This document shows positions 41,231 to 49,871 of a DNA stretch of 64,000 bases, one piece after another (the stretch's first letter is position 1; each line of letters starts with the position of its first letter). The stretch comes from an uncultured Enterorhabdus sp. GTDB taxonomy: Bacteria > Actinomycetota > Coriobacteriia > Coriobacteriales > Eggerthellaceae. The DNA is taken from assembly GCA_947649205.1 (NCBI GenBank), contig CANSQM010000004.1, positions 1-64,000 on the forward strand, read 5' to 3'. Under the pieces are notes generated by a model. The model ran no database searches. It was not told the origin of the DNA and was given only the letters and a program-made list of their open reading frames with translations. Position numbers and translations under genes: made by a program.

Positions 41231-41566
41231 TTGTCTCTTCAGCAAATTGCTTTCTTGGTACCTCCTGAGCTTGATCTTGGTCTAGCAACTGGCAAACTCA
41301 TTCGTTATGGTGGCGTTGTGCGCAATCAAGCAGGCGAGATCGTTGCGCACCTTGAAGAGGTGGATATCTCACTTGGCGATGCTGTTAGTGAAGCTGTTAG
41401 CAAAGCAGTTGCAGTTGCTCGCGACAACAAGGGTAAGGTAATTATCGCTGGGGCTGCTGTGGCTGCTGTTACTAGAGCGATCGCCTATGCTTCATACAAA
41501 CGCATGGCAAAGCGTCAAGTGTGCCAAATCGAATTAGCAGAACGGTTCCAAGAAACAATGAACTAG
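41231..41566 (+). CDS. Hypothetical protein with an in-frame amber stop
   Basis: The TTG at 41231 follows AGGTGA by five bases; a GTG at 41222 is also possible. The product has LIRYGGVVRNQAGEIVAHL, then Ala/Val-rich helices with a hydrophobic stretch (VIIAGAAVAAVTRAIAY). The TAG at 41564-41566 is followed in the same frame by 45 sense codons (YFQAISNGALDEAVV...) that continue the acidic-helical style. The gene therefore looks truncated by a nonsense mutation. Function is unknown. A related RYGGV motif occurs at 653-940. Confidence 0.5.
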   Translation: MSLQQIAFLVPPELDLGLATGKLIRYGGVVRNQAGEIVAHLEEVDISLGDAVSEAVSKAVAVARDNKGKVIIAGAAVAAVTRAIAYASYKRMAKRQVCQIELAERFQETMN

Positions 41567-41676
41567 TATTTTCAAGCCATTTCCAATGGTGCTCTGGATG
41601 AGGCTGTCGTCGATGAAGCTATTGCCGTCATCGACGAGGCTAATTCCCACTTGCGCGGAAAGAGCGGCGAGGTTTC

Positions 41677-41793
41677 TCTGTCTGGACCATCTACGGCTTC
41701 ATGAAGCCCCAGCGCGACATCCCCATCATCGTCGCCAACATCCCCGGCATCATCCTCGGGCTCGTCACCTTCATCACCGCCATCGTGCACTAA
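41677..41793 (+). pseudogene. C-terminal remnant of a SemiSWEET sugar transporter
   Basis: The frame reads SVWTIYGFMKPQRDIPIIVAN, then PGIILGLVTFITAIVH and stop. This is the last membrane helix and the PQ-loop-like region of a SemiSWEET (MtN3-like) protein. Nothing of the first two helices is present, and it abuts the unrelated gene upstream, so it is a deletion remnant. 41794-42027 holds no gene. Confidence 0.65.
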
Positions 41794-42027
41794 CGCTGAT
41801 TCGCGGCGGGGAAGCGGGCGAACCTGCGCGACGCAGAGAGCCGTCCCCGTGTTGGGCTGGTGAAACCCACGTTGATCATGCACTACAATTCCAGTTTGGC
41901 CCCTGCGCACCGCGCGACGTGAAGAAGGAAATCTGTCGCCCGCGCAGGCGGCGCCCCTATCATGGGCGGAATAGCGTATTATCTCGTGGGCAGGAGACGG
42001 GCGTGAGCGAGGACACGGGGTGGCATC

Positions 42028-42723
42028 ATGAGCAAGGTTTTGATCGTTGAGGACGAGCGGGAACTGGCGCAGCTCATGGCCCGCGCGTTTGAGGCGGACG
42101 GCATCGCGGCCGTTATCGCTGGAAGCGCCGAGGAGGCGTACGACCTTCTGACCAGCGCCATTTTCGACTGCCTGATGGTGGACGTGAACCTCCCGGGCGA
42201 CGACGGCTACGCCCTCTGCCGCAACCTGCGCGAGCGCAGCGGAGTGCCCGTGGTGTTCGCCTCGGCGCGCATCGAGCCTGATGCGCGCATCCGCGCCCTG
42301 GAAGAAGGGGGCGACGCCTACCTTTCCAAGCCGTTCAGCCTGCGGGAAATGCTCGCCCAGGCGAAGGCGCTCATGATGAGGCCCGAGCGGAAAACCGGCG
42401 CCGACGAGGCCGTGCTCTCCGCCGGCCCGTTTCAGCTTGACGGCAGGGCCAAGACCATCCGGAAGGGCGGCCGGCCGATCGCCCTGTCGCCGCGGGAATT
42501 CCAGCTTGCATCCGCCCTCATGGGCAACGCCGGCCAAAGCCTCAGCCGCGACGCCCTTCTAGCGAAGGTATGGGGCGCCTTTGCCGAGGTGGAGCCGCAG
42601 ACGGTTTCCGTCCACATGAGCTGGCTTCGCGCCAAGCTTGAGGACGATCCGGCCCACCCCGTCTACTTCAAAACCGTTCGCGGCGAGGGCTACCGTTTCG
42701 ATCTTCCCGAGGGCGACCGCTGA
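42028..42723 (+). CDS. OmpR-family response regulator
   Basis: 231 residues. The receiver domain has acidic residues at VEDE, phosphoacceptor Asp52 in LMVDVNLPG, and the conserved lysine in YLSKPFS. The C-terminal winged helix is complete (LSPREFQLASALMGNAGQSLSRDALL, VSVHMSWLRAKL, FKTVRGEGYRF). Its stop overlaps the kinase start (TGATG). The target is probably the ABC transporter promoter at 43919-43953. Confidence 0.95.
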   Translation: MSKVLIVEDERELAQLMARAFEADGIAAVIAGSAEEAYDLLTSAIFDCLMVDVNLPGDDGYALCRNLRERSGVPVVFASARIEPDARIRALEEGGDAYLSKPFSLREMLAQAKALMMRPERKTGADEAVLSAGPFQLDGRAKTIRKGGRPIALSPREFQLASALMGNAGQSLSRDALLAKVWGAFAEVEPQTVSVHMSWLRAKLEDDPAHPVYFKTVRGEGYRFDLPEGDR

Positions 42724-43901
42724 TGGCGAAGCAGGGAGAGTGCCTGACGAGGCGGCTTGCCGGTGCGGCCCTTGCCTCCGCACTCGCCGTGGCCGTTGCC
42801 GCCTGCGTGGGCATCGCGATTGTGGCCAACGGCGGCGAGGATACGCTACGCAACCAGGTGGTCGAGCTCAACGATGCCCAGCAGGAAATCGCGGAAGGCG
42901 CGCCCGACAGCTCCGGCGGCCCTCTCCAGGCGGCCGACCAGGCGCTCGCACGCGCCCAGGACGCGTTGCGGAACGCCGCCGAGTCCCGCAACGGCGCGGC
43001 GGTCGGCGCCGTAACGCTCACCGCGCTCATCTCCGTCGCCGCCCTCGCCTTCATGACCATCTACCTGCATCGCGCGGTAGTGCGGCCCTTCACGCGGCTG
43101 GAGGGCTTCGCCGAGGAGGTGGCATCTGGCAACCTGAATGCGCCGCTCGCCTATGAGCGATCCAACCCCTTCGGCAAGTTCACCTGGGCATTCGACCACC
43201 TTCGCAAGGAACTCGACCGTGCCCGAAAGGACGAGGAGCGCGCGAGGGAGGACCACAAGACCGCGCTCGCCTCGCTCTCCCACGACCTGCGTACCCCGCT
43301 CGCATCCCTGCGCGCCTATGCGGAGGCTCTGGACATGGGACTGGCAAACTCAGAGCAGGAGCGGGCGGAATACGAGCGCGCGATCATTCGAAAATGCGAC
43401 GAGGTATCGTCTCTGGTGGAAGACCTGTTCCAGCATGCGCTCTCGGACATGGATCGCATCGCGGTGGCGTGCAAGCCCGTGCAGGCCGCCCCGATCGTGA
43501 GGCGGTGCGCCGCCGATTCGTCCGGCCTGGCCCGAATTTCCTGCGAGCGCACAGACAATGCCCGCGTGGAAGCCGACGAGGCACGGCTTGCCCAGGCCAT
43601 CGGCAACCTCATCGGGAACGCTATCAAGTACGCGCGCGGTTCAGCTATCGACATCCAGGCCACGGCCGAGGACGGGCTGTACACGATAGCGATACGCGAC
43701 TTCGGGCCGGGCATGCCACCTGAAGATCTGCCGTTTGCCACCGAGCGCTTCTATCGAGGCGCGAACGCATCGGGTAGGCCGGGTTCGGGGCTGGGGCTCT
43801 ACATCTCGGCCTATCTGGTAGAGCGCATGGGCGGCCGCCTGCATCTGGCCAATGCCCACCCTGGGCTCAAGGCCACCATAGAGCTTCCCCTCCTACCCTG
43901 A
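42723..43901 (+). CDS. Sensor histidine kinase
   Basis: 392 residues. Two membrane segments (about 15-35 and 95-117) bracket a short 60-residue extracytoplasmic loop. A HAMP-like region follows, then the phosphoacceptor motif SHDLRTPLASL, the N box GNLIGNAIKYA, and ATP-binding boxes DFGPGMP and GRPGSGLGLYI. With the preceding regulator it forms a two-component system. The short sensor loop and adjacent ABC permease fit envelope-stress or antimicrobial-peptide sensing systems. Confidence 0.94.
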   Translation: MAKQGECLTRRLAGAALASALAVAVAACVGIAIVANGGEDTLRNQVVELNDAQQEIAEGAPDSSGGPLQAADQALARAQDALRNAAESRNGAAVGAVTLTALISVAALAFMTIYLHRAVVRPFTRLEGFAEEVASGNLNAPLAYERSNPFGKFTWAFDHLRKELDRARKDEERAREDHKTALASLSHDLRTPLASLRAYAEALDMGLANSEQERAEYERAIIRKCDEVSSLVEDLFQHALSDMDRIAVACKPVQAAPIVRRCAADSSGLARISCERTDNARVEADEARLAQAIGNLIGNAIKYARGSAIDIQATAEDGLYTIAIRDFGPGMPPEDLPFATERFYRGANASGRPGSGLGLYISAYLVERMGGRLHLANAHPGLKATIELPLLP

Positions 43902-43918
43902 GCCGCACATGCCGTACG

Positions 43919-43953
43919 CCTTAATGATTCCTTAATGGCCGTCTCTCTATGAT
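43919..43953 (+). promoter_or_regulatory. OmpR-type promoter of the ABC transporter
   Basis: CCTTAATG occurs at 43919-43926 and 43930-43937, an 11-bp direct repeat as used by OmpR-family regulators. A TATGAT (-10) lies at 43948-43953. The repeats take the place of a -35 box, so the response regulator probably activates this promoter. Confidence 0.7.
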
Positions 43954-43987
43954 GAATGCCGACGGCGCACAAGGGAAAGGATCAACC

Positions 43988-44767
43988 ATGCGCGAAACCA
44001 TACTCTCGACGCGAAGGCTGTCGAAGACCTACGTCGCGGACGGCGTGCAGACCCACGTTTTGGGAAGCGTCGACCTTGAACTCTATCAAGGGGACTTCAC
44101 CTCGGTTATGGGCCCCTCGGGCTCGGGAAAATCCACGCTGCTCTACTGCCTCTCGGGCATGGACGCCCCCACCTCGGGCGAGGTCATCTTCGAAGGCGAG
44201 GACATCGCCCGCCTTGGGCAGGGCCGGCTCTCCGAGCTGAGGGCGCAGCGCTTCGGGTTCGTCTTCCAGGCGGCGAACCTCGTGAGCAACCTCACCCTGT
44301 ACGAGAACATTGCCGTGCCCGGCTACCTGAAGCAGGGGCGCGGCGCTTCCGAGACGAGGCGTGCCGCCGACAAGCTGATTGCGCGCATGGGGCTCTCCGA
44401 AGTCGCCGCTCACCTTCCCAGCCAAGCGTCCGGCGGTCAGAAGCAGCGCTGCGCCGTGGCGCGTGCGGTGGTGAACGAGCCGGCAATTGTGTTCGCCGAC
44501 GAGCCCACCGGTGCGCTCAACCGCGCGAATAGCCTGGAGGTGCTCGGCCTTTTAGGCGAACTCAACCGCGACGGCATCAGCGTCCTCATGGTGACCCACG
44601 ATGTGCGCAGCGCTATTCGCGGCAACCGCGTACTCTATTTCGAGGATGGCGACATCCGCGGCGAGCTGGAGCTGGCACCCTGGGACCCGGCGGCATCTGG
44701 CGACGAAGCCTACGTTCGCGAGCGCGAGGCCATGGCGAATGCCTGGCTTGCGTCGCTTTCCTGGTAG
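43988..44767 (+). CDS. ABC transporter ATP-binding protein (MacB/LolD type)
   Basis: The ATG at 43988 follows AAAGG; an earlier in-frame ATG at 43949 overlaps the -10 box. The 259-residue protein has Walker A GPSGSGKS, signature QASGGQKQR (in place of LSGGQ) and Walker B IVFADEPTGAL, then the H-loop MVTHD. It pairs with the FtsX-like permease directly downstream. Confidence 0.94.
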   Translation: MRETILSTRRLSKTYVADGVQTHVLGSVDLELYQGDFTSVMGPSGSGKSTLLYCLSGMDAPTSGEVIFEGEDIARLGQGRLSELRAQRFGFVFQAANLVSNLTLYENIAVPGYLKQGRGASETRRAADKLIARMGLSEVAAHLPSQASGGQKQRCAVARAVVNEPAIVFADEPTGALNRANSLEVLGLLGELNRDGISVLMVTHDVRSAIRGNRVLYFEDGDIRGELELAPWDPAASGDEAYVREREAMANAWLASLSW

Positions 44768-44777
44768 GAGGTGCGCC

Positions 44778-47225
44778 ATGGAACCGTTGCGCACGCTCGT
44801 GTTCGCAGGGCTGCGGAAGGACAAGGGGACGTTCATCGGCCTTGCGCTGCTTCTGTCCCTCGCCACCCTCGCGCTGACGCTGACTACCAGCCTCTTCGTC
44901 GACCTCTCCAATCGCGAGGAGGCCTTGCTCGACGAGGTCGGGTCGGGGGATGTTGCCGCCAATGACCTTGTCTCGAACCTCACCGATGAGGACGTTGACG
45001 AGATAGAGGCGCTTCCCGCAGTGGAGGAGGTGGAGGTGACAGAAGCCTTCGCAGCTCCGACACGGGTTGAAGACGCCCGAGGAAGCGAGATCGTCAAGAG
45101 CGCTCCACCGTCATCGAGCGTCTATGAAGCCTGGGGTGCGTCCCTCGATTTCAACGTCCTCGATGATGACCTCTCGTCGTATCGAGACGCCAAAGGCGGG
45201 CCGGCCGACGACGAGGCCTACGTCCGTGTTGCGGAACATGCCCTGCATAACATACAGATAGGCGACTTCCTCGTACTCGATATCGGTGGGCGCGAGACCT
45301 CTCTACGCGTCGCGGGATTCTACGAAGATCCGCAGATGGGAACGCCCTTCATGGAAACAAAGCGTTACCTCCTGTCTGCCGGCACCTTTGAGAAGTTGCT
45401 GGCGGAAATCGAGATGACGGGCGCATCGGGCGCGGGCGTCTCCAGCGGTGCCGTGGCCATGGAGAAGGAGGCGTACCCCATCAGGGAAATCAACGTGATG
45501 CTGACGCCTGAGGCACGCTCCCAGGGCATCGATGGGCACGATCTAACGCAGATGATCGACGAGGGGACCTCGCGGGGCGCATCCGCGCACACGCTCTTCT
45601 CCCGGCAGACCCTTTCCGGCTACACCCTCATGGTCGTGCAGGTCATCACTGTGGTGCTCGCCGCCTTCGCGTTGATCCTGTTCGTGGTGGCCCTCATCCT
45701 GTGCCTGCATACGGCGTCCTCAAGCATACAGAGCAGCTATGCCGACTGGGGTGTACTGAAAGGAGTGGGGCTTCCGCGCAACGGGCTGCGCAGGGCCCTT
45801 GTCATGCAATACGCGCTCTCTGCGCTCATCGGCCTCGCTCTCGGCTTCCTCGCCGGCTGCCTTCTGGAACCGCTTTTCTGGCCGGCGTTCTTGCCCATCA
45901 CGGGCATCCTCGTGGTCGAGGCATCCTTTCCTTGGGCGGCCATCGGCTGCTGCGCCGCTCTGTTGGCGGCCCTCATGGCATGCGTTGCCGTGATGGCGCG
46001 CAAGATAGGACGCATCACACCTTTGGCGGCACTCCGGCAAGGCGACGGCGACATCCGCTTCTCTCCTCGCGGGGCGAGCGCGATATCGGGCCGTCGCTTG
46101 AAGACGTCGCTGGCATGGCGCGCGATCATATCTGAGAAGGGGCGCTATGCGGGCATTGGCATCTGCTCGCTGCTGCTGTGCGCTTTCGTTGCGTTGTGCT
46201 TCGGAATCGGCGGTGCGGTTGCTGGCGACGACGCGGTATACAAGGCTTTCGGTGTGTGGAAGAGCGACGGCTCGGTTCGCTTCGACGGGCAGGAGGTGAG
46301 CCTTGACGAGGTGCGCGAGACCATTGAGGGTATCTCCCCTATAACGCACGAGTGGGAAGAGGGCGCTGCGGTGCTCAACCTGAACGGCGAGGCCTGCACC
46401 TTCGTCGGGCTTTCCGACACGGGCGTTTTGGAAGAGGCGTCCATCGTCTCGGGACGCGCGCCCAAGCATGACAACGAGGCGCTCGTGGGATTGAGCCTCG
46501 CCCGCACCAAGGGTCTTTCAGTGGGCGATGAGCTGGAGGTGGAGAAGGGCGACGGCGAGGAGCGAACCTACATTGTGAGCGGGTTACTGTCATCGGTGCT
46601 CAACAGCGGCAATAGCGTTGTCCTCACCTATGAGGGGCTTCAGGAGTTGGCGGCGCCGGAATCGGAAGGCGCCGATGTTTCGCGCCAGTATCAGCTGGCC
46701 GACCCCGACAAGGCCGACGAGGTGGCAGAAGCGCTTGCAAGCCGCTTCGGGGACAGCGTTGACACCGAGTCGACCGGGTTGTTCGGATCGGCAACGAATA
46801 TGCTCTTGCTCGTCAGGGACATGCTTACGGTCATAGGCTACGCGATGTCTGCCTTCGCGTTGGTTCTTGCCTGCGTTGCCGTGATGCTGACAAGCAGACG
46901 GACGCTTCTCTCTGAGCGCCGCGATATGGGCATCTATCGCGCCATGGGGTTCACGGCGGCCTCGCTGCGCGCCTCGTTCGCACTGCGCTTCCTCGTCGTG
47001 TCGGCGGTGGGCGCCTTGGCGGGATCGGCCCTCACGATGGCAGCCGGGGGTGCCCTGATCAGCACGCTGTTCAGCCTGTTCGGTGTCGGCGCGTTCAGCC
47101 TCGCCCTGCCGGCCTGGGAGGCGCTTGCCATCAGCGCGGCCTTCGCTCTGGCCTTCGCGCTTTCGGCCTTCGGGATGTCGAGGAGAATCAAGGAGGTGAG
47201 CGTCCGCGAGCTTGTGGTGGAGTAA
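44778..47225 (+). CDS. FtsX/MacB-type ABC transporter permease
   Basis: 815 residues from the ATG at 44778, after AGGAGG. One N-terminal span (about 20-38) is followed by a large extracytoplasmic domain and then a block of three spans (about 290-430). A second half repeats the pattern with a span near 455-480, another external domain and three terminal spans. Two FtsX domains in one chain are typical of efflux or peptide-resistance permeases. It should act with the preceding ATPase under the two-component system. Confidence 0.9.
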   Translation: MEPLRTLVFAGLRKDKGTFIGLALLLSLATLALTLTTSLFVDLSNREEALLDEVGSGDVAANDLVSNLTDEDVDEIEALPAVEEVEVTEAFAAPTRVEDARGSEIVKSAPPSSSVYEAWGASLDFNVLDDDLSSYRDAKGGPADDEAYVRVAEHALHNIQIGDFLVLDIGGRETSLRVAGFYEDPQMGTPFMETKRYLLSAGTFEKLLAEIEMTGASGAGVSSGAVAMEKEAYPIREINVMLTPEARSQGIDGHDLTQMIDEGTSRGASAHTLFSRQTLSGYTLMVVQVITVVLAAFALILFVVALILCLHTASSSIQSSYADWGVLKGVGLPRNGLRRALVMQYALSALIGLALGFLAGCLLEPLFWPAFLPITGILVVEASFPWAAIGCCAALLAALMACVAVMARKIGRITPLAALRQGDGDIRFSPRGASAISGRRLKTSLAWRAIISEKGRYAGIGICSLLLCAFVALCFGIGGAVAGDDAVYKAFGVWKSDGSVRFDGQEVSLDEVRETIEGISPITHEWEEGAAVLNLNGEACTFVGLSDTGVLEEASIVSGRAPKHDNEALVGLSLARTKGLSVGDELEVEKGDGEERTYIVSGLLSSVLNSGNSVVLTYEGLQELAAPESEGADVSRQYQLADPDKADEVAEALASRFGDSVDTESTGLFGSATNMLLLVRDMLTVIGYAMSAFALVLACVAVMLTSRRTLLSERRDMGIYRAMGFTAASLRASFALRFLVVSAVGALAGSALTMAAGGALISTLFSLFGVGAFSLALPAWEALAISAAFALAFALSAFGMSRRIKEVSVRELVVE

Positions 47226-47291
47226 TGCCACTGCATATGCGGAAAGCTTCTCTGCCCGGCGGCCTGAGAGCCGACGGGGAGGCCCGTTCCC

Positions 47292-47579
47292 CGCCTGCGA
47301 AAGCTCGAACAGCGCCATCGAGCTTTCGCCGCCGAGCTAGCGGAAATCACCCGCGGCACCTGGGTAGGCGTCTGCAGGCTTCCCGAATAACGGGGCCTCG
47401 CACGGCGCCTGCTCGACCACATCCGCACCGAGGCGTCCGCCATGGGCCGCAGCCACCTGTACCTGGCTACCGTCCTCGTAGGGCTCTACGAGAAATGCGG
47501 CTGGGAGCACGTTGGAGAAGTGAACGAGCTCGGCGGCGGCCCAATCCGCCTCTACGGCACCAACGCTCTTCTGCAATAA
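47292..47579 (+). pseudogene. GNAT acetyltransferase remnant
   Basis: The frame reads LRKLEQRHRAFAAELAEI, then GVCRLPE, a TAA stop (47388-47390), and RGLARRLLDHIRTEA, YLATVLVGLYEKCGW. The stop sits where acetyltransferases have the tyrosine before R-G-x-G-x-A/G, so a TAC to TAA change is likely. The N-terminal half is also missing. The terminal Y-EKCGW motif identifies the family. Confidence 0.7.
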
Positions 47580-47618
47580 GAGGGAGGGAGTGCTCTCGGA
47601 TACCCCCGCCATCGGTCG

Positions 47619-48665
47619 CTAATCGAGATCGTAATGGGCCAGAACGTACTGGTCGAAGAAGGGCAAGAGCAAGCGCACGTAGCCGCGTTCCTCCCCTGAA
47701 ATAATGCCCTTGCGGATAAGGCGCTGGCGGTAGGGATTAAACTCGTTGGTGCTGAGCCCCAGCAGTGCACGTATGTCGCCAATGCAGCCCGACTTTACCT
47801 GGGCAATGCCGTAAAGCACCTCGCGATCTTTGCGCGAAAGTTCAGACCATACCTTGTCGTAGGCGTACTCGTCGAGGTACTGACGCGCAAGTTGCTGAGT
47901 TGTCCGGGCGTCGTCGGCGTTCTCCCAAGCGAAATAGCCGAGCACTTGAAACGCAAAGGAATACCCCTTGGTCAGCTTCGCAAGGGCCATCCCCTCTTGT
48001 TCATCCAGCCCAAGAACGGACTGGTAATCTTCGGCAATGGTTCCGACATTCAAAGGGCCAAGGTGGATTTTGGGCGCTCGGTAGAGGAAGGTCAGGCTCT
48101 TCTCATCCTGAAGGGCACTCACGTTCTCGTACAGCCCCGTCATCAGGAGGTAGACGGGGAGGTCTTGGCGGAGAAAAATCTGGAAGGCAGCGGCGAATGC
48201 CCTCATCTGAGGGGTGTTGGTAACCTCGTCAACGCTGATCAGCAGGCGCTTGCCCTTCTTTTTCAGGCTGAGCAGCATTTTCTGGAGAGCCGTCTCTATC
48301 TCGGTGATGGGAGCGGCGCCCTTGACCTCCAGACCGAACCCGAAGAACGAGAGGTTGATCTCGGCCGACTGGAAGAGGCGCGCGAGCTCGTTTTCGCTGG
48401 ACAGCTTCGCGGCAAGGCTGGTCAGCAAGTCTCGCTCGGGATTGAGCTCAACACTTATCCAGTCCTTCTGGGAGGCGATTTTGCGAGCGGTTTCAGTCAT
48501 GAACACCGTCTTGCCCGACCCGCGAATGCCGGTGACCATATACACTTGCTGAGTGCTTGGCTCACCGAGGAAGGCGTCAATGACCTGCTGAGACTGAGCT
48601 GCTCGCGCGATGAGTTGAGTGGGCTCCTTGCCGAATGTCAGGGTGTAAGGATTCTGCTTTCCCAT
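47619..48665 (-). CDS. AAA-type ATPase with winged-helix C-terminus
   Basis: 348 residues. Walker A is GIRGSGKT (about 46-53), Walker B LLISVDEV and sensor LLMTGLYENV. The C-terminal 80 residues resemble a winged helix (SGCIGDIRALLGLSTNEFNPYRQRLIRKGII). The layout matches prokaryotic STAND/archaeal-ATPase-like proteins of unknown role. A set of five TTTACTGT repeats lies directly upstream and is probably its own operator. Confidence 0.82.
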   Translation of the reverse strand: MGKQNPYTLTFGKEPTQLIARAAQSQQVIDAFLGEPSTQQVYMVTGIRGSGKTVFMTETARKIASQKDWISVELNPERDLLTSLAAKLSSENELARLFQSAEINLSFFGFGLEVKGAAPITEIETALQKMLLSLKKKGKRLLISVDEVTNTPQMRAFAAAFQIFLRQDLPVYLLMTGLYENVSALQDEKSLTFLYRAPKIHLGPLNVGTIAEDYQSVLGLDEQEGMALAKLTKGYSFAFQVLGYFAWENADDARTTQQLARQYLDEYAYDKVWSELSRKDREVLYGIAQVKSGCIGDIRALLGLSTNEFNPYRQRLIRKGIISGEERGYVRLLLPFFDQYVLAHYDLD

Positions 48666-48680
48666 AGCGCCTCCTCAAGT

Positions 48681-48746
48681 TTTACTGTTCTTCAAAGTTT
48701 TTACTGTCGTTTACTGTTTCTTGTATTTTTTACTGTCGTTTACTGT
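48681..48746. repeat. Five TTTACTGT repeats upstream of the ATPase
   Basis: TTTACTGT begins at 48681, 48700, 48710, 48729 and 48739. The last four form two identical pairs spaced 10 bp within and 29 bp between (TTTACTGTCGTTTACTGTTT twice). The 10-bp phasing suggests adjacent binding by a regulator, perhaps the winged-helix ATPase itself. Confidence 0.65.
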
Positions 48747-48749
48747 TTT

Positions 48750-49366
48750 GTCAAGAAGGGAGTGGAGGAGGCCGAAATCCCTACAAGTGCCGAAGGTTGG
48801 TGCGGTAGCTCCGCAGACGCTCCTCACCAATGTCAGCAATGACGGCGTCGAGAGCCGCGAGGAGCTCCTCCCCGCTGCTCGGGCAAACGACCCTGCAGCA
48901 TCACCGGGTTGGAGGCGCCCAGCATGGCGAACTCGGTCGGCACGAAAGGAGGCCCGGTGACCATAGGCGATCAATCCCGAGGCGATATTGAGCAGCTTGG
49001 TACGTGGATTCGCGCGTGCACACCCGCGCGCATGGTGTTTAGGAAGCCGAGCAGATACGCAAAGCGCTGATGGGATTCGATCAGAATATCACACTTGGCA
49101 CGCCCGCCGCCATCCCCTCCGACCCGGCGTCGATAGGCGCGGGCATATTGGGTAAGGCCCGCGCCATCAACCGTTCCGCCGTCGCTCCTTCGTCGTCCCC
49201 TTGTCACAGCGGCTACAGCTTGATGGCAACCCGGGCCTCTGCCGCACCGTGCCGCATTCGTCGCCTACGATACCCCGAAGCGCTCGAAAAACCGCTGAGA
49301 CGGCACGAGGCGCGAGGTACCGAGGACGCGACCGCCGAGGCGGGGCGTCGGGTGAAAGGAGCTGTC
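48750..49366. other. Gene-free stretch between the ATPase and the ferritin-like gene
   Basis: No convincing gene. Several frames are open on both strands because of high GC, but none has a ribosome site and a recognisable product. A minus-strand frame at 48971-49207 ends in a Cys/Ile-rich segment and may be a decayed gene. The promoter of the ferritin-like gene must lie here but is not clear. Confidence 0.4.
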
Positions 49367-49660
49367 ATGGCCATTATTTCTGATCCGTTTGTCATGGAAG
49401 TGCCGCGGAAGCTGACCGATCAGGAGCTCATCAACGCGATCCGCCAGGACATCATCGGCGAGCTGGAAGCCATTCACGAGTACGATGCCCACGTGCAGGC
49501 GACAGACAACGAAGACGCGAAGAAGGTGCTCTCCGACATTCGCGACGAAGAACGTGAGCACATGGGCGAGCTGCTGGAACTGCTGGAGCGCCTGGCCCCC
49601 GACGAGAAGGGCCTCCACGATGAGGGCCGCGAAGAAGTGCGCGAGATGCTGGACAAGTAG
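49367..49660 (+). CDS. Ferritin-like (encapsulated-ferritin/rubrerythrin-type) protein
   Basis: AAAGGAG lies 7 bases before the ATG; 97 residues. Two helices carry metal-ligand patterns: IIGELEAIHEYDAHVQA and DIRDEEREHMGELLELLERL, with glutamates and the E-x-x-H motif of diiron ferritin-like folds. The short length fits encapsulin-cargo ferritins that dimerise to complete the four-helix site. No encapsulin gene is adjacent. It probably stores or oxidises iron. Confidence 0.75.
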   Translation: MAIISDPFVMEVPRKLTDQELINAIRQDIIGELEAIHEYDAHVQATDNEDAKKVLSDIRDEEREHMGELLELLERLAPDEKGLHDEGREEVREMLDK

Positions 49661-49709
49661 CCCCATCCGCCGAATACCGCTGCGAGCCCCTTCGCCCGCA
49701 GCACGGAGA

Positions 49710-49741
49710 GGGCCCGGCACGTCATGACGACTGCCGGGCCC
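49710..49741 (+). terminator. Intrinsic terminator after the ferritin-like gene
   Basis: GGGCCCGGCA and TGCCGGGCCC form perfect 10-bp arms around 12 bases, followed by TTCC. It lies 49 bases after the stop. Confidence 0.65.
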
Positions 49742-49871
49742 TTCCACAATTGTTGGAGAAACGGGGTGATTGCCCTCTCGCCGTGCACCTGTCGCTTCCC
49801 GAAGGCCGGCCGCGCCTCCGTTCTTGGCCTGCTCGCCCACCGCGGTTCGCCCACGAAGCGGGGGAGGCCTC

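Noticed and set aside
41564-41566. Pyrrolysine-type amber decoding
   Set aside because: No pyl genes or related context are seen in the window; a nonsense mutation is simpler.
48971-49207. A minus-strand frame of 78 codons
   Set aside because: No ribosome site or recognised domain; at most a decayed gene, so it is mentioned only in the gene-free stretch.
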